A stretch of 15,978 bases of DNA. Origin: Christensenella sp. UBA6420. Lineage in GTDB: Bacteria; Bacillota; Clostridia; Christensenellales; DTU072. Positions 1-7,080 of this stretch are shown in pieces. A program made the translations under genes and the position numbers. Location: contig DJPE01000021.1 in NCBI GenBank assembly GCA_002439705.1, positions 10,117 to 26,094 of the forward strand, written 5' to 3'. The notes under the pieces were generated by a model that was given only the letters and a program-made list of their open reading frames with translations, ran no database searches and was not told where the DNA came from. Numbering within the stretch: the stretch's first letter is position 1; each line of letters starts with the position of its first letter.

Positions 1-29
1 GCGCCAAATATCTTCATAATTTTTAGGTT

Positions 30-1166
30 TTAATATTGCAGGTTAAAAAGGGTTTGGGTGAAACCGTAGGTATCAATAAGCTCTTTTATTTTTGCGTAGT
101 TTTTGTCGGTGACTTTTTTCGTCTTTACCGCTCTTATCATAAGGTTTTTTGGAGAGTGGGCAAGGTCGACGAATTCGAGTACGTCGACGGAGTAGCCTTT
201 GTCTTCGAGAATAAGGGCGCGAATAGAGTCGGTAAGAAGGGCCGATACCCGTTCTTTTATTATGCCGTAGTTCAGAAGAACGTCCATATCGCCGCCTTTT
301 TTTATCGAAAGGTTTATTTCGTGCTGACAGCACGGCACGGAAAAAAGGTATTTTACGTTCTTGCTTATGGCGTAATTTATGGCGTAATCGGTAGCGGTAT
401 CGCAGGCGTGTAGGGAGATTACCATATCTATTTTTTCATCGTAAAGCACGTCTTTTTTTACGTCGGCGACGACGAAATGAAGGTTGCCGTAGCCGTATTT
501 TTTCGCGATTTTGTTGCAGTCGGACACTACGTCGGTTTTCAGGTCGTAGCCTATAATTTTTACGTTGAGTTTTCTTATCACGGCAAGGTAGTGGTAGACT
601 ATGAACGTAAGGTACGACTTGCCGCAGCCGAAGTCGAGAACGGTTATTTTATCGCCGCCGTAATTTTTCAGTTCGTCGTCTATTATCTCGACGAAGCGGT
701 TAATTTGTTTGAATTTATCGTATTTCGACTTTACTATCCTGAAATCGGGAGTAAAGACACCCAAATCGACGAGTGCCTGTATTTCGTCGCCTTCGTTAAG
801 GATATATTTTTTCTCTCGGTCATTGGTTTCCGACGACGGTTTAAGGTTGTTTTTTACCGAAGTTTTTTTTGCTTTTTTTGCGTTGTTTATATAGTAGGTT
901 ACGGTTTCGCCGGGGTAAAAAACACATATCTGGCGGTACTTTACGAACGTATCGGAAAAGTATTTTTTCGCGTCTATTTCGGCTACGTTCAAGTGAAAAA
1001 CCTGGTTGTTTTTGAAGCGTTCGGCTTGGAAAAACCGTTCGTTTTTTATCGTAATCGGTCGTATCGAAATTTTGGAAAATTCTTCGTTTTTGTCGAAAGG
1101 ACTGCTCACGCTTATTTTGATTATTTTTTCTCCGCCCGATAATATGTCGTCTATCGCTTTCTGCAT
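30..1166 (-). CDS. Class I SAM-dependent methyltransferase (Methyltransf_32-like)
   Basis: 378 residues. The SAM-binding motif I is clear at residues 176-183 (VLDFGCGKS), followed by an acidic strand end near 205-208 (IGYD) and a D at the end of motif III (VVADV, 232-236). SLHACD (251-256) and SVPCCQHE (276-283) are typical of the Methyltransf_32 (PF13679) type of methyltransferase. Residues 1-120 form a separate N-terminal part with a Lys/Asn-rich linker near 94-118 and no motif I recognise. The substrate cannot be read from sequence; relatives are mostly annotated only as SAM-dependent methyltransferases. The start is supported by GGAG at 1172-1175 (read on -), five bases before the ATG, and by a promoter at 1207-1235. 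The gene is divergent from the HAD phosphatase and shares a 97-bp intergenic region with it. Methyltransferase class sure, function open. Confidence 0.88.
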   Translation of the reverse strand: MQKAIDDILSGGEKIIKISVSSPFDKNEEFSKISIRPITIKNERFFQAERFKNNQVFHLNVAEIDAKKYFSDTFVKYRQICVFYPGETVTYYINNAKKAKKTSVKNNLKPSSETNDREKKYILNEGDEIQALVDLGVFTPDFRIVKSKYDKFKQINRFVEIIDDELKNYGGDKITVLDFGCGKSYLTFIVYHYLAVIRKLNVKIIGYDLKTDVVSDCNKIAKKYGYGNLHFVVADVKKDVLYDEKIDMVISLHACDTATDYAINYAISKNVKYLFSVPCCQHEINLSIKKGGDMDVLLNYGIIKERVSALLTDSIRALILEDKGYSVDVLEFVDLAHSPKNLMIRAVKTKKVTDKNYAKIKELIDTYGFTQTLFNLQY

Positions 1167-1206
1167 TTTTTCTCCGTGTTTTTCGTCAATGAAATTTGTT
1201 GAAATT

Positions 1207-1235
1207 ATTATATATCACGCCGATTTATTTTGCAA
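1207..1235 (-). promoter_or_regulatory. Sigma-A type promoter of the methyltransferase gene
   Basis: Read on the minus strand: TTGCAA (-35, 1230-1235), a 17-bp spacer, then a perfect TATAAT (-10, 1207-1212). Transcription would start near 1200, about 34 nt before the methyltransferase ATG. Seen in sequence; use is inferred. Confidence 0.6.
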
Positions 1236-1263
1236 ACGAAGCCGTCGGTGGTACAATAAAAAT

Positions 1264-1944
1264 ATGAAAAACGTAAAGACGATTTTAATTGACGCGGACG
1301 ACACCGTCCTTGATTTTGCGAAAGCTCAGCACGATTCTTTTTTCGCCGCCTGCAAAAAACTCGGTTTTTCCTGCACGGACGAGCAATACGAAGACTACGA
1401 CGAAATAAACAAAAAGTACTGGAGAATGTTGGAGCGGGGAGAAATATCGAAGCCCCGACTTATCGTCGCGCGTTTCGAAGAGTTTTTCGCAAAGTACGGA
1501 CTGAACGTGGACGCGGAAAAGATGGAAGACGCGTACAGAGAATTTTTGGGCGTACAATATCACTTTATCGACGGGGCGGAAGACGGGCTTAAATACCTTA
1601 AATCGAAGTATAAAGTGTACGTAATAACCAACGGCATTAAGGACACGCAGGAAAACAGAATAGAAAAAAGCGGGTTAATAAATTACGTCGACGGCGTATT
1701 TATCAGCGAAGCCGTGGGCGCGGAAAAGCCGAGTAAAGAGTTTTTCGACTACGTTTTTGCCCATTCCGACGCGGAAAGAGAAACTTCCGTAGTCATAGGT
1801 GACAGCCTTACGAGCGACATAAAGGGCGGAATAAACGCCGGAGTCAGAACTATATGGTTCAACGGCAAGCGTAAACGTAACGACGGAAAAATAATTCCCG
1901 ATTACGTCGTTTACGACTGGAAAGGACTGAAAGAACTTTTATAA
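1264..1944 (+). CDS. HAD-superfamily hydrolase, YjjG/YfnB-type 5'-nucleotidase
   Basis: 226 residues, the usual size of YjjG/YfnB noncanonical pyrimidine nucleotidases, which remove phosphate from nucleotides such as modified dUMP or dTMP in the cytoplasm. All HAD motifs are present: motif I DADDT (nucleophile D10, acid D12), motif II T122 in VITNG, motif III K155 in GAEKPS, motif IV GDS..SD (D180, D185). A helical cap lies between motif I and motif II (about 20-100). The frame is open upstream to 1006, but that extension is antisense to the methyltransferase and has no RBS. The ATG at 1264 begins exactly where the family starts. The nearest Shine-Dalgarno-like run, GGTGG (1247-1251), is 12 nt away, rather far. 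TACAAT at 1252-1257 with TTTGCA at 1229-1234 could be a promoter giving a nearly leaderless message. Family call firm, substrate inferred. Confidence 0.9.
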   Translation: MKNVKTILIDADDTVLDFAKAQHDSFFAACKKLGFSCTDEQYEDYDEINKKYWRMLERGEISKPRLIVARFEEFFAKYGLNVDAEKMEDAYREFLGVQYHFIDGAEDGLKYLKSKYKVYVITNGIKDTQENRIEKSGLINYVDGVFISEAVGAEKPSKEFFDYVFAHSDAERETSVVIGDSLTSDIKGGINAGVRTIWFNGKRKRNDGKIIPDYVVYDWKGLKELL

Positions 1945-1955
1945 AAACAGTCAAC

Positions 1956-1975
1956 TCCGCTCCGTAAGGAGTGGA
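1956..1975. terminator. GUAA-tetraloop hairpin between convergent genes
   Basis: TCCGCTCC (1956-1963), loop GTAA, GGAGTGGA (1968-1975): an 8-bp stem with one G-T pair and a GNRA loop on the + strand. No T-run follows on the + strand. On the - strand five Ts follow after an 8-nt gap (rc of 1943-1947). A small second palindrome, AGCC-gac-GGCT, lies about 15 nt further on. It sits between the ends of the HAD gene and mazF, so a shared 3' end structure is the natural reading, but it is not a canonical terminator. Confidence 0.35.
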
Positions 1976-2019
1976 AATCAACGCAGAGCCGACGGCTTGG
2001 CAATTAACCTTACGAACGT

Positions 2020-2361
2020 TTAACCGAAAAAGCCCAAACTTACCAAAAGGGCATTGTTGACGCGTTCCATTGCTTTTTCGTCGAGAGAGCCTATTTTGTC
2101 TTTAAGGCGGCGTTTGTCGAGAGTTCTTACCTGTTCGGCTAAAATTACGCTGTCCTTAGGGAGTCCGCAGGTAGTGTCGAGAGCAATGTGCGTGGGGAGT
2201 TTCGCTTTGTTTATCTGGCTTGTCACGGCGACGGCTATTATCGTGGGGGAATATCTGTTGCCGACGTCGTTCTGCACGATAAGAACGGGGCGTACTCCGC
2301 CTTGTTCGCTTCCGACTACCGGACTTAAATCAGCATAATATAATTCTCCCCGTTTAATCAT
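2020..2361 (-). CDS. mazF: MazF/EndoA-type mRNA interferase (PemK family)
   Basis: 113 residues, close to the roughly 116 of Bacillus EndoA. Toxins of this family are sequence-specific, ribosome-independent endoribonucleases. Family marks: the N-terminal RGELYYADLSP, the catalytic-loop segment GSEQGGVRPVLIVQN with the conserved Arg (R24), VTSQI (46-50) with the conserved Thr/Ser pair, and EQVRTLDK (76-83). The start has GGTGG about 4 nt upstream (rc of 2366-2370). No antitoxin gene is visible: the upstream 2362-2618 has no plausible small ORF on the - strand, and the neighbour downstream is the convergent HAD gene. I saw no convincing promoter on the - strand in 2362-2540. It may be a stand-alone copy with its antitoxin elsewhere, or act as a regulator. 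Family call firm; cleavage site unknown. Confidence 0.93.
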   Translation of the reverse strand: MIKRGELYYADLSPVVGSEQGGVRPVLIVQNDVGNRYSPTIIAVAVTSQINKAKLPTHIALDTTCGLPKDSVILAEQVRTLDKRRLKDKIGSLDEKAMERVNNALLVSLGFFG

Positions 2362-2542
2362 AATCCACCGTTTTTTTATTTTACTCGTTCCGCGTTTTTT
2401 CGTTGCGGTCCGGTAATTTTTTCCTACTACATACTATTCTTAGCAGGAGCGTTTTCGTTATTGATTTTTTCCTTAGGAGAAATTTTTATACCGAAAAACG
2501 ACGAAAAGTCGGCGGCGGGCAAATCGGAACGCTCCGTTTTTG

Positions 2543-2571
2543 TTTACAAGTTGTGTTTTTAGATATATAAT
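2543..2571 (+). promoter_or_regulatory. Sigma-A type promoter of metG and the block behind it
   Basis: TTTACA (2543-2548), 17-bp spacer, TATAAT (2566-2571). Start of transcription is expected near 2578, giving a leader of about 40 nt. That is too short for a T-box riboswitch, which many Firmicutes aminoacyl-tRNA synthetase genes carry. The rest of 2362-2542 holds only weak dyads such as CGGA-acgc-TCCG (2525-2536). Confidence 0.65.
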
Positions 2572-2618
2572 AATTTAGTTATTGAGATTATTAAGCGAAA
2601 ATTACGAGAGGTGAAATA

Positions 2619-4577
2619 ATGAAAGAAAAGTTCTATATCACTACGCCTATTTATTATCCGAGCGGGAAGTGGCATCTCGGCACTTGCTACACTACCGTCG
2701 TTTGCGACGCGATAGCGAGATTCAAACGCCTTGACGGATACGACGTGTTTTATCTTACCGGAACCGACGAACACGGTCAGAAGATAGAAAAGTACGCCAC
2801 CGCCGCGGGAACCACTCCAAAAGCCTACGTCGACAAAATCGTCGGCGACCTGAAAAATCTTTGGTCGCTTCTCGATATTTCTTATGACAAGTTTATAAGA
2901 ACAACCGACGAAGAACACGAAAAAGCCGTTCAGAAAATCTTTACGAGACTCTACGAGCAGGGAGATATATATAAGAGTGAATATGAAGGTTGGTACTGCA
3001 CCCCTTGCGAATCCTTTTGGACGGGAACGCAGTTAAAGGACGGCAAATGCCCCGACTGCGGCAGAGAAGTTGAAAAGACGAAGGAGTCGAGTTACTTCTT
3101 CCGTTTATCGAAATATCAGGATAAACTTATTAAACTTATCGAAGAGAACCCCGAATTTTTACAGCCGAAGTCTCGTCAGAACGAGATGTTAAACAACTTC
3201 TTAAAACCCGGACTTCAGGATCTTGCGGTGAGCAGAACTTCCTTTAAGTGGGGTATCCCCGTGCCGTTCGACCCCGATCACGTCATTTACGTCTGGATAG
3301 ACGCTTTAAGCAACTATATCACCGCTTTGGGATACGGCAGCGACGACGAAAGCAAGTTCAATAAATATTGGCCCGCCGATATTCACATGATAGGCAAGGA
3401 AATAGTCCGTTTCCACAGCATAATCTGGCCCGCCCTTCTTATGGCTCTCGATTTACCGCTGCCGAAAAAGGTTTACGGTCACGGTTGGCTTATGTTCGGC
3501 AACGATAAGATAAGCAAGTCCAAGGGTAACAGCATCGTCGACCCGTACGTTCTGTGCGAGCGTTACGGCGTGGACGCGGTAAGGTATTATCTTTTGAGAG
3601 AAGTTCCGTTCGGAGCCGACGGCAATTACACGAACTCTTCTTTCCTTATGAGAACGAACGCCGATTTGTGCAACTCGTTAGGGAACCTTCTTTCCCGTAC
3701 CGCCGCAATGGTAAATCAGTATTTCGGCGGAGTTTTGTCCACCGAAAGAGAAGCTACCGAATTCGACGCCGAACTCGAAAAATCTATCGACGGACTTCTG
3801 GACAGCGTAAGAGAACATATGGACAAACTACTTGTACCCGAAGCTCTCGCGGATATTTTCGCGGTAGTAAATAAGGCGAATAAATACGTCGACGAAACCA
3901 CTCCTTGGGTTCTTGCCAAAGACGAAACGAAAAAAGCTCGTTTGGGCGGAGTACTTTATCACCTTTGCGAAGCGTTGCGCGTAGTGGGTATCGTTCTTAA
4001 AGCGTTCCTGCCGCAGACCGCGGACAGAATTCTCGCGGACCTTGGCGTAGATACCGCGGCGGATTTCACTTACGCTCGTTACGGCGTACTAAAAGGCGGA
4101 GAAAAGATAACCAAAAACAATCCTATTTTCCAAAGGATTAACATAAATACCGAACTTGCCGAACTCGACAAGCTCGCCGAAAGCCTTAAAGAAAAGAAAG
4201 CAGAAAAAAAGGAAGAAAAGAAAATGGAAGAAGTAAAGACCGAAACAAAACCCGAAATTACCATTGACGATTTCGACAAAGTAGAACTTAAAGTCGGCAA
4301 GATACTCACCGCCGAAAAGGTGGAAAAGAGTAAAAAGCTGTTGCACTTTACCGTGGACACGGGCGACAGAGTAAGAAGTATAGTAAGCGGCGTGGCAAAA
4401 TTCTTCACCCCCGAAGAAATGGTAGGTAAAGAAGTAGTGGTCGTCACCAACCTTAAACCTGCGACATTAGGCGGCGTTCTCAGCGAAGGAATGATTTTGT
4501 TCGGCGAGAGCGCGGACGGAACTCTCGCCACCGTAGAACCGACCAAACCTTTGGGCGGCGGAAGCACCGTTTGCTGA
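2619..4577 (+). CDS. metG: Methionyl-tRNA synthetase with C-terminal tRNA-binding domain
   Basis: 652 residues, the length of long bacterial MetRS. It charges tRNA-Met with methionine in the cytoplasm. In order: class I Rossmann core starting ITTPIYYPSGKWHLG; a zinc knuckle with Cys pairs CTPC (127-130) and CPDC (144-147); the FHSIIWPA segment (265-272); the KISKS loop (297-301); the helical anticodon-binding domain (about 350-500); a Lys/Glu-rich linker (about 520-546); and a Trbp111/EMAPII-like OB-fold (547-652) that aids tRNA binding and dimerisation. The HIGH signature reads H19-L-G-T22, so the last His is replaced by Thr. The start is set by GAGAGGTG (2606-2613) before the ATG. First gene of the block with tatD, the radical SAM gene and rsmA. 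A Met codon at 4224 preceded by AAGGA could start the OB-fold domain alone. Identity certain. Confidence 0.98.
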   Translation: MKEKFYITTPIYYPSGKWHLGTCYTTVVCDAIARFKRLDGYDVFYLTGTDEHGQKIEKYATAAGTTPKAYVDKIVGDLKNLWSLLDISYDKFIRTTDEEHEKAVQKIFTRLYEQGDIYKSEYEGWYCTPCESFWTGTQLKDGKCPDCGREVEKTKESSYFFRLSKYQDKLIKLIEENPEFLQPKSRQNEMLNNFLKPGLQDLAVSRTSFKWGIPVPFDPDHVIYVWIDALSNYITALGYGSDDESKFNKYWPADIHMIGKEIVRFHSIIWPALLMALDLPLPKKVYGHGWLMFGNDKISKSKGNSIVDPYVLCERYGVDAVRYYLLREVPFGADGNYTNSSFLMRTNADLCNSLGNLLSRTAAMVNQYFGGVLSTEREATEFDAELEKSIDGLLDSVREHMDKLLVPEALADIFAVVNKANKYVDETTPWVLAKDETKKARLGGVLYHLCEALRVVGIVLKAFLPQTADRILADLGVDTAADFTYARYGVLKGGEKITKNNPIFQRININTELAELDKLAESLKEKKAEKKEEKKMEEVKTETKPEITIDDFDKVELKVGKILTAEKVEKSKKLLHFTVDTGDRVRSIVSGVAKFFTPEEMVGKEVVVVTNLKPATLGGVLSEGMILFGESADGTLATVEPTKPLGGGSTVC

Positions 4578-4593
4578 AAGCGGCAGAAACAAG

Positions 4594-4628
4594 TTTTATA
4601 AAAAGTAGCGGAAATTCGTTTTATAAAA
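4594..4628. repeat. Paired TTTTATAAAA palindromes before tatD
   Basis: The perfect 10-bp palindrome TTTTATAAAA occurs at 4594-4603 and again at 4619-4628, 25 bp apart. Both are within a longer shared GTTTTATAAAA word, and the second ends 4 nt before the tatD ATG. No usual Shine-Dalgarno is seen for tatD here. It may be a binding site, an A/T-rich translation enhancer or chance in an A/T-rich gap. Confidence 0.4.
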
Positions 4629-4632
4629 GTAA

Positions 4633-5418
4633 ATGATAATAGACACTCACGCGCATCTTAACGACGAAGAGCTGTATCCCCGCGCGGACGAAATTTACGG
4701 CGGAATGAAAGATAATAATCTTCTCGCCGTAATAAACGTGGGGTACGATATGCCGAGCAGTAATTTAGCCGTCGAACTTGCCGAAAAGTACGATAAGTTC
4801 TTTTCCGCGGTGGGTATGCACCCGCACGACAGCAAGTCGATGACCGACGAAGATTACGATACTTTGGCAAAACTCGCCGTCGGGAAGAAGAATTTGGCGA
4901 TAGGGGAGATAGGACTCGATTATCATTACGATTTAAGTCCGAGAGAAACGCAAAAAAAAGTTTTTGTCGAACAGTTGCGGCTTGCACACAGTCTTAAACT
5001 CCCTGCGGTAATCCACTTGCGGGAAGCTTACGGCGACATGAACGAACTTTTGCGGGAAAACGCCCGTTATACCGAGTACGGAATATTGTTGCATTGTTAC
5101 GGCGGAAGTAAAGAAACGGCGGCGGAACTTATAAAAAAGTACGACGCGTATTTTTCTTTCGGCGGGGCGGTGACTTTCAAAAACGCCACCGAAAAACCCG
5201 ATATCGTCCGCAGTATCCCCACGGACAGGATACTTTTGGAGACCGACTGCCCGTATATGACGCCGGTGCCGTACAGGGGAAAACCCAACGAGCCGAAGTA
5301 TATAAATTTAGTCGCCGAAAAAATAGCGGAAATCTTAGGCAAAAGCAAGGAAGAAATAGAAGAAATCACCGTGAACAACACGAAGGAGTTTTTTAAAAAA
5401 ATAAATGATAGTTTATGA
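4633..5418 (+). CDS. tatD: TatD-family metal-dependent hydrolase (DNase)
   Basis: 261 residues, full length for the family (about 255-260). TatD enzymes are TIM-barrel metallo-hydrolases with 3'-5' exonuclease or D-aminoacyl-type activities. The metal ligands are all visible: H6 and H8 in DTHAHLN, E92 in GEIGLDYHYD, H128 in VIHLREA, H154 in LLHCYGG, and D205 in ETDCPYMTP. The start at 4633 begins exactly with the metal-binding DTHAH strand, as in other members. A clear Shine-Dalgarno is missing; the upstream 55 bp hold a pair of TTTTATAAAA palindromes instead. It follows metG, a very common Firmicutes arrangement, and overlaps the radical SAM gene by 14 nt, which implies coupled translation. 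The true substrate in this organism is not known. Confidence 0.96.
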   Translation: MIIDTHAHLNDEELYPRADEIYGGMKDNNLLAVINVGYDMPSSNLAVELAEKYDKFFSAVGMHPHDSKSMTDEDYDTLAKLAVGKKNLAIGEIGLDYHYDLSPRETQKKVFVEQLRLAHSLKLPAVIHLREAYGDMNELLRENARYTEYGILLHCYGGSKETAAELIKKYDAYFSFGGAVTFKNATEKPDIVRSIPTDRILLETDCPYMTPVPYRGKPNEPKYINLVAEKIAEILGKSKEEIEEITVNNTKEFFKKINDSL

Positions 5419-5992
5419 AATAGACGGTAAAGCCTACATAAATTTAACCAACAAGTGTTCCAACGCCTGTACTTTTTGCGTGCGTACCACTTCCGACGAG
5501 TACGAGCCGTATTCGCTGTGGTTAAAGAAAGAACCTACTTATAATGAAGTCGTAGACGCTTTGCAGGAGTATCTCGATAAATGTAACGAGTTCGTGTTCT
5601 GCGGGTACGGAGAGCCCCTTTACAGAGTCGATATGGTGGTAAAGGTCGGGAAGTACCTTAAAAGTAAAAATAAATACGTCAGACTCAACACTAACGGACA
5701 AGCCGACCTTATTTGCGGCGAAGACATATCGGAACGACTCGTAGGAGCGGTGGATACCGTGAGTATATCCCTTAACGAAGTCACCGCTAAGGATTATCAG
5801 ACCCTTTGCCGTTGTCAATTCGGCGAAGAAGGTTACGCTTCTTTACTAAGGTTTGCGAAAAACTGCAAGGAACAAAACTTACGGGTAGTGTTCAGTATCG
5901 TGGATATTTTAGGAAAAGAAAAATGCGAAAAAGCGAAACAAATCGCCGATAGTATCGGTGCGGAACTTCGCATAAGGGAACTTATAAAATAA
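5405..5992 (+). CDS. TatD-linked radical SAM protein
   Basis: 195 residues, short for a radical SAM enzyme. The cluster motif C18-x3-C22-x2-C25 (NKCSNACTFC) holds the 4Fe-4S cluster; GYGEP (67-71) is the GGE-like SAM motif; LNTNG (94-98) and SISLN (120-124) fit later barrel strands. It matches my memory of a small family named for its link to TatD (TIGR04038, radical SAM protein, TatD-associated); its reaction is not established. The start is forced: a TAA at 5402-5404 directly precedes the ATG. AAGGAG at 5383-5388 is 16 nt upstream, but the gap is a T6A7 tract that could fold on itself and shorten the distance. The 14-nt overlap with tatD suggests that the two work together. It lies where many Firmicutes carry rnmV (ribonuclease M5) before rsmA. 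Confidence 0.9.
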   Translation: MIVYEIDGKAYINLTNKCSNACTFCVRTTSDEYEPYSLWLKKEPTYNEVVDALQEYLDKCNEFVFCGYGEPLYRVDMVVKVGKYLKSKNKYVRLNTNGQADLICGEDISERLVGAVDTVSISLNEVTAKDYQTLCRCQFGEEGYASLLRFAKNCKEQNLRVVFSIVDILGKEKCEKAKQIADSIGAELRIRELIK

Positions 5993-6006
5993 CCGAAAAA
6001 ACTCAA

Positions 6007-6026
6007 CCGCCCGAAAAATCGAGCGG
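6007..6026. other. Hairpin in the gap before rsmA
   Basis: CCGCCCGA (6007-6014), loop AAAA, TCGAGCGG (6019-6026). On the + strand the stem has one C-A mismatch; on the - strand this is a G-U pair. No T-run follows on the + strand; on the - strand six Ts follow after about 5 nt (rc of 5996-6001). It may be an attenuator or processing site between the radical SAM gene and rsmA. The rest of 5993-6111 holds the rsmA ribosome site GAGGGA (6102-6107). Confidence 0.35.
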
Positions 6027-6111
6027 CTTCGTCATTCGTACTTTGAAGAAAGTTTTTTCTTTCGTACGATAAAAGTATATCACCGAAAGGGAATAAAAAC
6101 CGAGGGAAATA

Positions 6112-6948
6112 ATGGAAACAAGAGAAATTCTCAAAGAAAATAATTTTCGATTTAATAAGGCTTTGGGGCAAAACTTTATCACCGATAAAAATCTGCTCAA
6201 CGCCATCGTGACCGATTCGGGCGCGGGCGAAGACGATATAGTAGTCGAGATAGGAGCGGGTGCGGGAACTCTTACGAGAGCCATAGCCGAACGGTGCAAA
6301 AAAGTCTATGCCTTCGAAGTGGACGACAATTTACGCCCCGTGCTTAAAAAAAGTCTCGCCGGACTCGACAACGTGATGGTAGTGTTTGCGGACGTACTGA
6401 AAATGAGCGACGAAGAACTGCTTAAAATCGTCGATAAACCTTTCAAAGTCATCGCAAATCTGCCTTATTATATTACCACGCCGCTCATAATGCGGTTTTT
6501 GGAAAGTTCTCTTCCCGTGCTTTCTCTCACCGTCACCATTCAGAAAGAAGTGGCGGAAAGACTCGTAGCCAAGGCGGGAAAACCCGAATACGGAGCGGTC
6601 ACGGTAGCCGCCGATTACGCTGGCGACGCCGTTATTACCAGAATAATCGGAAAAGAAATGTTCTTCCCCGTGCCTAAGGTTGACAGCGCGCTGCTTACAC
6701 TTACGATAAACAAGGATAAATATACCGTAAACGACGAAAAACTCTTCAAAAGAACGGTAAAAGCCGCATTTTTGTGGAGAAGAAAAACTCTCGCGAACAA
6801 TCTTCAGAATATGTTTTCTTTGCCGAAAGCCGAGTGCGAAGAAATACTCTCTTCCTGCGGCTTTTCGCCTATGATCAGGGGCGAAAAACTCACCACGCAG
6901 GAATTCATAAATCTATCCGAAGAGATAGAAAAACACATTAAAAAATAG
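6112..6948 (+). CDS. rsmA: 16S rRNA (adenine1518/1519-N6)-dimethyltransferase RsmA/KsgA
   Basis: 278 residues, normal length. RsmA/KsgA uses SAM to dimethylate two adjacent adenines in the 3'-terminal helix 45 of 16S rRNA and acts as a late 30S assembly checkpoint; loss gives kasugamycin resistance. Visible marks: the N-terminal FRFNKALGQNFITD (12-25), SAM motif I VEIGAGAGTLT (45-55), the acidic FEVDD (68-72), and the catalytic NLPYY (116-120) followed by ITTPLI. The C-terminal part carries the family's KAAFLWRRKTLANNL segment, an adaptation of the usual AAFxQRRKTLxNNL. The ATG has GAGGGA 4 nt upstream. It is separated from the radical SAM gene by 119 bp and is followed by a terminator at 6981-7005, so it closes the block. 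Identity certain. Confidence 0.98.
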   Translation: METREILKENNFRFNKALGQNFITDKNLLNAIVTDSGAGEDDIVVEIGAGAGTLTRAIAERCKKVYAFEVDDNLRPVLKKSLAGLDNVMVVFADVLKMSDEELLKIVDKPFKVIANLPYYITTPLIMRFLESSLPVLSLTVTIQKEVAERLVAKAGKPEYGAVTVAADYAGDAVITRIIGKEMFFPVPKVDSALLTLTINKDKYTVNDEKLFKRTVKAAFLWRRKTLANNLQNMFSLPKAECEEILSSCGFSPMIRGEKLTTQEFINLSEEIEKHIKK

Positions 6949-6980
6949 TATCGGTTTTTTCAAAAATCAGCTAAAAATCG

Positions 6981-7005
6981 CCGCCGTAAAAACGACGGTT
7001 TTTTT
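6981..7005 (+). terminator. Rho-independent terminator after rsmA
   Basis: CCGCCGT (6981-6987), short A-rich loop, ACGACGG (6992-6998), then seven Ts (6999-7005). One C-A mismatch lies in the middle of the stem. It follows the rsmA stop by 33 nt and separates the housekeeping block from the giant gene. Confidence 0.7.
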
Positions 7006-7080
7006 GTAATTTTCGACAATTTTCGATACGTCAAAAAATTAACGATTTTAGCGAAAAATCAAAGTTAAAGGAAAAATATA
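7006..7080. other. A/T-rich non-coding spacer with a 10-bp-period repeat
   Basis: First part of the 514-bp gap 6949-7462. AATTTTCGA occurs at 7008-7016 and 7018-7026. A GATTTT/AAAATC dyad follows near 7044-7060. No ORF with a ribosome site is seen on either strand. Confidence 0.4.

Noticed and set aside
1..17. Possible start of another minus-strand gene (ATG at 17-15, reading M-K-I-F-G)
   Set aside because: Only five codons lie inside the window and no Shine-Dalgarno is seen upstream of it, so it cannot be supported.
477..1142. Plus-strand open frame of 221 codons opposite the methyltransferase
   Set aside because: The - strand frame has clear SAM motifs, an RBS and a promoter; the + frame has none of these.
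2572..2618. T-box riboswitch before metG
   Set aside because: The leader from the predicted start is only about 40 nt and contains no T-box core or terminator hairpin with a T-run.
5389..5404. T6A7 tract at the end of tatD as a programmed frameshift fusing TatD to the radical SAM protein
   Set aside because: A TAA stop at 5402-5404 lies in the radical SAM frame directly before its ATG, so a shift in the tract would end at once; re-initiation is the simpler reading.
6007..6026. Hairpin before rsmA as a true terminator that splits the block
   Set aside because: No T-run follows on the + strand, and rsmA has no clear promoter between it and the hairpin.
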